The position numbers and the translations under genes are program-made. Positions 1 to 8,400 of a stretch of 11,424 nt of DNA are shown one piece after another. The notes under the pieces were generated by a model. That model was not told the origin of the DNA. It saw only the letters and a program-made list of their open reading frames with translations, and ran no database searches. Numbering within the stretch: the stretch's first letter is position 1; each line of letters opens with the position of its first letter. The stretch covers positions 1 through 11,424 of the forward strand of contig DAZU01000129.1 of the NCBI GenBank assembly GCA_002507425.1, in the 5' to 3' direction. This stretch comes from Euryarchaeota archaeon UBA53 (GTDB lineage Archaea > Thermoplasmatota > Poseidoniia > Poseidoniales > Poseidoniaceae).

Positions 1-1784
1 AGCACTAACGAGTTGTATCGCGTCATCATATGCTCTCCTTTTGAAAGTAAACCACTCCCGTCTGCAATAATTTTCGACGGAACTCCGTGAACTGGTCCAA
101 GTGGACTTCTAACCAGACTCATACCATTTCTAATCCCGATTGCTTGGTGTCCGAGACAAATTCCCAAAACAGGAATATCAAGGTCTGTGGCATGCATAGT
201 AACATCTGAAATTTCTGGTCTACCCGGGCCAGGCCCGATAACAACAGCATCATGTGTAAAATTTGGAATATCTCCTCTTCCGTCAATAACCTCTACATTG
301 CAACCCAAAGTTCTCAATGCATGTATTATATTCTGAGAAAAGGAATCTAGATTGTCAATAAAAGCAATATTCAAATCAAAAGTTTCCGCAGATTCAAATC
401 TTTTCTGTTCTAAATACAACGGATAAATTCCCAAATCTCCAACCGCCATTGGTTTATGACTCGGTTTCAACCAACCACAAGCCCTTCTCAATGCAGCTGC
501 TTTCCATGTTGCTTCCGCAACCTCCGCTTCTGGATTACTTTCAATCGTGATTCCTCCACCAGCTACAACGGTTCCTTTCCAACCTTCTGTTGTGAATCTA
601 GCTTCAAGTGTTCTAATCATAATATTCCACATTGAGTCTCCACTATGTACGTCTATCCAACCCATTGATCCTGTCCAAAACGATCTTGGACGCTTTTCAA
701 GTTCGTCAATCGCCGCACAAACAACTGTTTTGGGGCATCCGGTAATACTACCTCCGGGAAATAGAGCCTGAAGTGCTGATATGCCGTCCTTTTCCTCGTC
801 TAATATACCAGTTATTTGAGAAACTAGGTGCTGAACATTTGAGTATGCTTCAACATCAAATCTTGATTGAAATACCGAACCAGATTTCGATACCAAGCCT
901 AGGTCATTTCTTTCAAGGTCCACTAGCATTCTATGTTCAGCCCTTTCTTTTTTGTCATAGACTAGATCTCTGCGTAGAAGAGATTCCTGATCGATATCAG
1001 AGCCTCGGGGTTTAGTTCCCTTTATTGGGGCGGTCATTATCCGTGAACCTTCGGTTTCAACCAGAATCTCTGGCGAGGAAGATGCTAGAGCAATTCCAAG
1101 GTCAGCAGCTTCAATAAATCCGCTAAATGGTGATGGATTGTTCACGGATAGTCTGTGAAAAATTTCTGCTGGATCCTCACCGAGAGGACCTTCCCAAGTC
1201 CGCCCAAAGTTTAGTTGATATAACTCTCCATCAACGATTGCCTGCTTTACTGCCATAATCGTCTTTGCATGTTCATCGTCATTGTGCGAAGAAGTTTCTC
1301 CTTGAACTTGGATTGATTCTGGTAAATCCGGATAAACTATCTCATGTTCCTCCCATTCATCAACTAGCCATAATATTGCAAGTATTTCCCCCTCCCTTGG
1401 AGGATGTTGTAAGGCAATTGGTTGAGTCCATTGTAGCAAATCGTATGAAAGGGCACCAGCCCAAACAGAGCCTTCAGGAGTATGAGGTTTTAGTGATCTG
1501 AGCATAATGTCAATTGAATTTGCATTGATTATTTTTCTTACTACCCATCCATCATTAGTCTTTGTTTGTAAACTTGCATTCATCGGGGTTTTAGAGTGGG
1601 TTATGATGGTATTACCCCCTAGCGGTGAGTGGTTTACTTGGGGATTGATTTTTGGTTGGGTAATCACTAATCTTTTCGACATATCTTTTGCAAACAAACT
1701 ACGTTTTGCAAGATGTGATTTTGGCCCACCAGACAAGAGGAGGATTCTATCTTCTCCAATTGACTCTAGAAGTTTATCTATCAT
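1..1784 (-). CDS. pabB-pabA: Aminodeoxychorismate synthase, PabB-PabA fusion (3' end outside window)
   Basis: Predicted to make 4-amino-4-deoxychorismate from chorismate, using ammonia released from glutamine by its own C-terminal domain (4-aminobenzoate branch, cytoplasm). The frame is open for 594 codons from ATG at 1784 to the window edge. The chorismate-binding domain fills about residues 1-440. It shows PIKGT at 253-257, VDLERNDLG around 288-296, LFPGGSITGCPK at 341-352 and a late AGGGI motif. Lysine 255 in PIKGT is the PabB hallmark; anthranilate synthase TrpE normally has PIAGT. After a linker of about 30 residues the class I glutamine amidotransferase starts at about 472 (FIDNLDSF at 475-482), with GPGPGRPE at 517-524 and the nucleophile Cys543 in GICLGHQ. 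The catalytic His and Glu should lie roughly 70 residues past the edge, so amidotransferase integrity is unproven. The usual RYHSL motif reads RYNSL (589-593). The start overlaps the upstream stop as ATGA, indicating translational coupling. Confidence 0.9.
   Translation of the reverse strand, partial: MIDKLLESIGEDRILLLSGGPKSHLAKRSLFAKDMSKRLVITQPKINPQVNHSPLGGNTIITHSKTPMNASLQTKTNDGWVVRKIINANSIDIMLRSLKPHTPEGSVWAGALSYDLLQWTQPIALQHPPREGEILAILWLVDEWEEHEIVYPDLPESIQVQGETSSHNDDEHAKTIMAVKQAIVDGELYQLNFGRTWEGPLGEDPAEIFHRLSVNNPSPFSGFIEAADLGIALASSSPEILVETEGSRIMTAPIKGTKPRGSDIDQESLLRRDLVYDKKERAEHRMLVDLERNDLGLVSKSGSVFQSRFDVEAYSNVQHLVSQITGILDEEKDGISALQALFPGGSITGCPKTVVCAAIDELEKRPRSFWTGSMGWIDVHSGDSMWNIMIRTLEARFTTEGWKGTVVAGGGITIESNPEAEVAEATWKAAALRRACGWLKPSHKPMAVGDLGIYPLYLEQKRFESAETFDLNIAFIDNLDSFSQNIIHALRTLGCNVEVIDGRGDIPNFTHDAVVIGPGPGRPEISDVTMHATDLDIPVLGICLGHQAIGIRNGMSLVRSPLGPVHGVPSKIIADGSGLLSKGEHMMTRYNSLV
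1781..1784 (-). other. ATGA stop/start overlap between pabC-like gene and pabB-pabA
   Basis: Read leftward, ATGA contains the pabB ATG (1784-1782) and the TGA stop of the PabC-like gene (1783-1781). Such overlaps usually mean that ribosomes ending the first gene start the second, which fixes the pabB start and keeps the two pathway enzymes in step. Confidence 0.85.
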
Positions 1785-2467
1785 CGCCAATCACTCCCGA
1801 GCGCATCTATACAAGTCTGTTGTAAACTATCACTACCATCTCCTAAATCTACTCCATCAAGTATAGTTAACCTAGCAGCGCCCATTCCAGAACCTAACAA
1901 TACGAATTCCTTTGCACGTGCAACCATTCTTTCATTCAGCCGACCTTTGCTAATGATGAAACCAGCACTTTCTATCGCAGGCTTACAGACTTCGAATGTT
2001 ACGGAATCTACTCCTCCCAACTTATCATCACTAATCCAAACAACACCGTCTTCATCTAAAATCAGAGGCATCACTCTATCCCCATCAACAATACAGAATT
2101 CGTGAACTAATAACCCAACATCAGCGCCTCTTTCAAAAACCTGAGAAGTAATCCTTTGATATTCATCCCACTCCCCATGTTTTGTACCCATTATTTTTCT
2201 AGCCCACCTCGGGGCAGGAAAGGTAAATCCTTCAGCTTCCATGTGTATTTCCTGATAGAATGGCTTGCTGGTTATGTCTACACCGTACTGACTTACCTTT
2301 ACAGTGATAAGACCATCTAAGCCGTCAGGGAATTCAATTTTCGGAATTTGTATACCTAATATTGCAGCATGCTTCTTTAGCCTCTTTGTGTGATAATCAA
2401 GGTGGAATAACTTCCCACCCCTTGCTCTTATAGTAGTAAATACGGCACTCTTCGGTCCCTTGTTCAT
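1781..2467 (-). CDS. pabC: PabC-like class IV PLP aminotransferase-fold protein, probable aminodeoxychorismate lyase
   Basis: A 228-residue protein of the class IV PLP fold (PabC, IlvE and D-amino acid transaminase family), somewhat shorter than the usual 260-300. The N-terminal TTIRARGGKLFHLDYHTKRL (11-30) matches the family pattern of an early Arg and then an HxxRL motif. Lys96 in TKHGEWDEY aligns with the PLP-binding Lys of PabC (KHLNR in E. coli). LGSGMGAARL near 191-200 fits the late Ser/Thr-rich, glycine-rich PLP phosphate-contact stretch. The region that normally reads TEGxxSN reads IVDGDRVMP (126-134), so the conserved Glu and Asn are not obvious. By context it would split aminodeoxychorismate to 4-aminobenzoate and pyruvate. 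It sits 4 bases after the giant gene and overlaps pabB by 4 bases, an arrangement typical of one transcript. There is no clear Shine-Dalgarno before its ATG. The fold is fairly secure; the exact reaction rests on the pabB-pabA neighbour. Confidence 0.75.
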   Translation of the reverse strand: MNKGPKSAVFTTIRARGGKLFHLDYHTKRLKKHAAILGIQIPKIEFPDGLDGLITVKVSQYGVDITSKPFYQEIHMEAEGFTFPAPRWARKIMGTKHGEWDEYQRITSQVFERGADVGLLVHEFCIVDGDRVMPLILDEDGVVWISDDKLGGVDSVTFEVCKPAIESAGFIISKGRLNERMVARAKEFVLLGSGMGAARLTILDGVDLGDGSDSLQQTCIDALGSDWR

Positions 2468-2471
2468 GTAA

Positions 2472-5400
2472 TCACAACAGGTCGTCTAAGAACGAGGTAT
2501 CTACCTCGGGTTCCTTATTTGGCTGAGACCATCTTTGTGGTTGCTGTATATCTTGTTGAATATTCTTATCAGCAGTCTGGTCTATGATTGGTTGCTGTTT
2601 TCGCATCATTGTAGGTGGAGGAGAAGCTGGGGCTTTTGCTTGACTAGCAAAGCTTCCTGGGCTATCCCATCCATCTCCTGATTGTATTCCCCAAGTAGCT
2701 TCTTGTAGTTCCCATTCGCTATTACGACTCGATTTACTCCCTCTCCCTCTAACAACGAGTAATAGAAGAATCAAGGAAATTAAAACAAGACCCGCTAGTA
2801 GTATATTTTCGGTGGTAAGGAGGTCGCTTAAGTTAGTTGAAGAACTACCTTCGTCTCCATCGTCTGTGTTACCAGAAGATCCTGCAGGGTCTATCTTTAC
2901 AGAATCAATTTTTTCTTTAGATATGGAAAATTCGTCAACAAGCGAGATACCGACCCACCAAGATTGCTCATTACTCAATGATGGGAAGTTGTCGTTAGTA
3001 ATCAGGAAAGAATTACCACTATCTTCATCGACACTACCTACATTGATTGCATCATTTATTTTGTTAAATTCGATACTGGATATGTAAATTGAATACAAGC
3101 TAAAATCTAGGTAGTCTGTTGGATTCCACGTAACAAGAATTGAATCGTCCACCCATTGTAAATTAATCCCACCAATTTCCGGTAAGTCTTCTCCTAAGCT
3201 TTCAACATCATTATCTTCTGCAATCGTTGTTGAAACTACTAATGAGTCAAGATATGCATTTCCTGACCAATCAACAGGAACAACAGCGACAGTGACTGGT
3301 GTTCCGGGTAATACGGGGATTTGCCTATCCAACGTCTCGATAGTAAGGGGTAAATCTGGTAACCGGTCCAGGGTGGCTATCGGTGATTTGATAATACCAG
3401 TCGGTCCGACAGAAGTAAACTCGAAGCTTGCGGCATAGATATCGTAATGAGAGATGTCGCTTGATTCAGAAAGTGAAAACTCTAGCATTACAGCAGTCCC
3501 ATCATCCTTCGGTCTATCATAGAGATTTAGATTTGTTAATCGATTTGGAGGGGTGTTATCCTCTAGATTGTCAATTGGAGTAACGGTTGCTGTATTAAGA
3601 GAGTCAAGGTAGACATTACCATTGATATCATGAACAGTAACAGTGACATGTAATTCTACGTCGGGTATGATTTGTCTTGGTATTGAAGTCAGTAAAGTAT
3701 CGCTTCCATAAAGGGCGGTATTTATTGTTAATTCTAGCGGACTTTTCTCTGTATCAATCCATTGTTTATTCATGACGATGCAACCACATATTCCGGGTTC
3801 TGTTCCACCAATTTCCCAAATTTCAGTCAAATCGCTTAGCGGGAACTGTGAAGTCCATATCACGTAATAATCGAAATCATCAATTTGAGAGGGATCCCAT
3901 GAGATTTCGATTGCAGTTCCATCATCATTAGGATAATCCCACGCAGTGAGTTGTGAGATTCTATCTGGTATTGAAGCACCTTGATTGTTATTTACATAAG
4001 GAGTAACTTCGAGTATAGTTACATCGCCAAGGTCTCCGTTTAACCATTTATCAAATGCGACTGCTCCTATCCAATAGGACTGGCCATCAATCAATTGATC
4101 CTCGCCTATCGAATCAACTATTGTCGTGTTTGTCTCACAATCTGGAACTACAACCGCTTCAGTCATACCATCGACATTCGAAGGCGGTAAGGGATTCACA
4201 TCAGTATCAACTGGGGTCATGTAAACAACAACATATGCGCAGTCGGATGCAATTGAGTTCTCCCAGCCGATTTGCACTCTCCCACCATCATCATTAGGAA
4301 CATCTTCAGCCCAAACTCCTTGAAGCTTGGGCGGGGGCACACCATCATCAATTCCACCAGTAGGCACTACTGGGCCAATTACTATTGCATTTGCCAAATC
4401 TTCCTGTCCCGCAATATCAACACATGTTAACGCAAGCCAGTGCGGTTTACCAGCCTCTAGAGTTAGAATTGACGTATTTCCAGATTGTGGTAAAATTTCA
4501 GTATGGACACTCATTCCAAGTGCGTCACTTATTTCGGTTGTTGATGCGTATACTCTCGTGCTCATTAGGTCCAAAGCACTGCATCTTGACCACTCTGCAA
4601 GCACCTCTCCGTCTTGAGCTACGAATTGTGATCCAGATTTTGCAGTCACCCATTTTGGAGGTATTGGGATTTCATCTGTAGAGATTGCAGGACCAAATTG
4701 AGAAGACGGAGTTCCTAGCCTTCCATCGTTATATTCCACTACCACAATCGCCCAATATTCTATTCCATCTTGTATCTGTGATCCTGAAATTGAGGTTACT
4801 TCACTCTGCAATCTAGAATGAAGACTTACTGAAGCGTCTGGGTTCCTAGATTGTAGATCTGCGGTAGTTGGAGGAGTTGTCCATTGGCCCTCATTTAGAT
4901 AGATCAAATATCGAGCAAAATCGTCATCATGAACCATAGTCCAATTTGCCATTAAGGCAGATCCTCCGTCATCAGGCCTGTCCCATAGTGATATGCCCTC
5001 AACAGGAGTTTCGGTCCTGTACCAATCGTAACTTAGTCGGGCCATTAGACTTCCATTTGAAGGAGAGGATAATTGTAGATTTACGTGACGTGTTCCATTT
5101 AGGAGGATACCATTGTCAACAACATATTGCATTGAAGATGCGAATGTGGGGTCATTTGACATATTCAATGTTGCATTCCATTTCATTTCTACTAACTTAA
5201 GCCAAGTTGCAGCATTATCGACAGGAGAGGATAAGGTCAAAGGAACAGTTTGCATTATTATTCCGTGTGAATCACTTACTCCGCCCTGCCCAAGTTTAAC
5301 AGTATTATTTTCGTTTACTAAAGCAAACTGTTGGTCTGGATGGGTGTAATCTGTAATATCTTCAAATTCTAATTGGAGACCTAAGGATAACGGGGCTGCC

Positions 5401-8400
5401 CTCCTTAGGGTCGTCGAATCCATTTCTTCGCCAGTGGTAAAGTCCCAAACACGCATACCACTTGATGTTGAGACAGCTACTAGCGAGTTTGATACAACAC
5501 TACCACCCGTTGCACCAAATGCAGGATATAGGTCGTGGACGGCATTACCACTGGTTCCAGCATGTAGTACAGTTGCACCGTTATTGCCAGTTGCAATTAG
5601 ATAAGAACCGTCAGAGCGCATTCTGTAGACTGGCCAGTCTTGCATTGAGAATATGTTAACTCCAGAATTGAATAGTCCATTGCTTGCAGTCCAATGTATA
5701 ATTGGACCAATTGTTGTTGAGATGTGTATTCCTCCAATATCGGATGTAACAGCTGTTACAGCGTTTGAGGGGAGTTGGTCAAACTGGTGCTGAGATATGA
5801 CGGACATGTTTGCAACATTCAATTGGGTGATTCCCGGTCTGTCGGTGCCTTTTCCGTCGTGAGAGATGAATAAACTGTTTTCTGAGACTGTTGATGAACC
5901 AGAAGAACCGCTGGTTGTTTTTCCAACTAGGCCCCATGCAGATGTACCCATTAAGCCATTTGAAGTTCCATAGTTTGTGAATGAATCTGAACTTGAATTA
6001 AATTCGCTTAATCCACTCGGAGTTGTCATCCATATGTTGTTGTTAAATTCTAATAAATTCTGAACATAGGAAATCGGCAACCCGTCAAGAGCAGTTAATG
6101 CTGTCTCCCAACTATTAGTAGTAGAATTCCATCTTGCAACACCATTATCTGTTGCGATGTAGACCATTTCTTGTGCACCATTGCTGGATGAGGTAGTAAG
6201 GAATGCATTTACGTTGTTGGATGGTAATCCTGCTAGCAATCTTCCGGCGGTATAAGTGTTGGTTGTTGTGTTAAAAATCTGGATACCTGCCGAGGAGGAA
6301 CCAGTTCCCTGTAAGCCGATATACAAGTCGTCTCCAACCAATTTCAATCCATCTTGAGAATCGTGTATTCCAGTGGGTAGGGTTACTAAATTGCCGTTTA
6401 CTGTATCTAACAACCTCAGTCCACGATTATTGCTAGAGAGGTATAGGTCAGTTCCAGCAAGTTTGATGTCTGTTACAATAGCATTGGAGGGGATGCTCCA
6501 TCCTTTTTGCCATTCAACCGAACCGTCCGCTAGTCTGATACCTTGTAGAACACCAGATCCAGTGTTTTGCCAAGATGCAGAAGCTGCCCATAAATGGGTT
6601 GAATTTCCCGCCATAGAGGTTACCTGACCACTAACCAAACTCGGTAAAGCATGAACAGTATTCTGTCCGGATTGGCCAAGCGTGTCTACATGTGAATATC
6701 CGGAGGTTCCCCCTGCTTGCCCGATTAACCATTGAGTGCCCAGCCAATCAATAGATGTAACAGGGGCTCCAGGAGATAGAATGCTAGCACTACCAACAGT
6801 TGCTCCATTTGCAGAAAGAAGGACATATCCTCCTCCGATTATGTTATCTCCCTCATCACCTATGTCATATCCAACTGCGAGTTTACCATTTGCAAACTCC
6901 ATCGCCCCCCACCAGACGGGGTCAGATGGTATGTTATGACTCGAAGAAGTTAGACTTGTTAGCCATTGATCATTATTGTAATCATATCTTGAGATTGGCT
7001 CGGAATTATCGCTGTATCCTACATATAGAATGTTGTTAAAATCATCACATGCTACAGCTGCAGCATTACCATCATCTAATCTTGTAGAGGTCGTGAAGGA
7101 GGATTCTACAATCCCATCCTCTAGGTCGAACCTTGCGACACCACCATTGTTGGCATTTATGGAAACATGAAGCAAATCTCCACACATAGCCATTCCGATT
7201 GGATATCCATTTGGAATACCGTTTTGTCCAGTATCCCATGAAGTCCAAGCGCCTGAAGGGTCAAGATGCATTATCTCTCCGTCCAGACCTTGCCATCCTC
7301 CACTTGATGCGGTTCCAACGACAAGATCGCTACCGTTAGTCCACATTTCATAGACTGCGTCATTTGCCGAATTGGGTAGACCTGAACCGGGAGTCCAAGT
7401 GGACAACCATTGCTCAGAGGTTTCGTCGAATCTTGCGATACCATCTTCAGTTGCGAAGAGGGTTTCTCCGTCAAATTCTACAATTTCCCGAATTGGGAGT
7501 TCAACATCCTCCCATTCACCCATTTTCGTGCCGTTTGGATAGTATGCCTCTAGACGTTCTTCGCCCCAAACTATCCATTCGATTCCATTCGAAGAAATAT
7601 GCGATGTTACTCTATCTAGAGAACCACTTGGTAATAATTCAGCCTGCCAGGAATCCGATGTAAGGTTGTATATTGCTACACCACCGCTTCCCTGTGTATT
7701 CCACCACTGTCCACTTGCAACTGACACATGCAGCAGGTTGTCAATGATTTCCAACCCGTAAATGTCTCCTCCATTTTCATCTAATTGGGCTCCAACATCC
7801 AAAGAGGATTTTGTTGAAAAGTTTACAATATCCAACCTAAACACATTATCTGAAGAATATTGCTGATGGTAATACATTGTATCTCCATAAATAGTTAGGT
7901 CATATGGCTCCCCGCTACCTGGATACATATTCCCCGTCAACTCGATATCATAAACCTCAGATCCAGTTGTTACATCTATTAGTTGGAAACCATCTTCTCC
8001 TCCAATCCATATTCGATTTGGATTGATATCAGCTACTAAACCACTGACAAATTCGTTACCATCGTCGAGAACATTATCTTCAGTCCAAGTTGGTAGCCAG
8101 ATATTGTTGATTATATCATATCTAGCAATCCCTAAACCAGAGAGCCCAATGTAGGCGATATCATCGATTACTTCAACCACTGCATTGTCTGTATCCTCTC
8201 CAGCTTCCCAAGTATCTACAACATTGAAAGAGGTCTTGTCTATAAGTCCAACTCCATTCGTTGTCCCTCCAAAGACCGTTGTGTTATTCATTCCGATTGC
8301 GTAAACACCCCAATTCGGCATTCCATCCTGCGCATTGACACACTCTTGTATGGTAGTTTGTACGTATTTACAGACTCCAATGTTAGTCGCAGAATATGTT

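Noticed and set aside
360..449. Separate pabA gene starting at an internal ATG (449)
   Set aside because: The frame continues from the PabB part through the linker without a stop, so a fusion is simpler. Internal initiation cannot be excluded but has no support.
1..1784. Anthranilate synthase TrpE-TrpG
   Set aside because: The fusion order resembles TrpEG, but PIKGT with Lys255 and the adjacent PabC-like gene favour aminodeoxychorismate synthase.
1507..1866. 119-codon open frame on the + strand
   Set aside because: It lies antisense to the start of pabB and the end of the PabC-like gene, both of which carry family motifs. Its own translation shows no recognisable domain.
7271..7474. 67-codon leftward frame inside the giant gene
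   Set aside because: Same strand but different frame within the propeller array; no domain and no reason to prefer it over the main frame.
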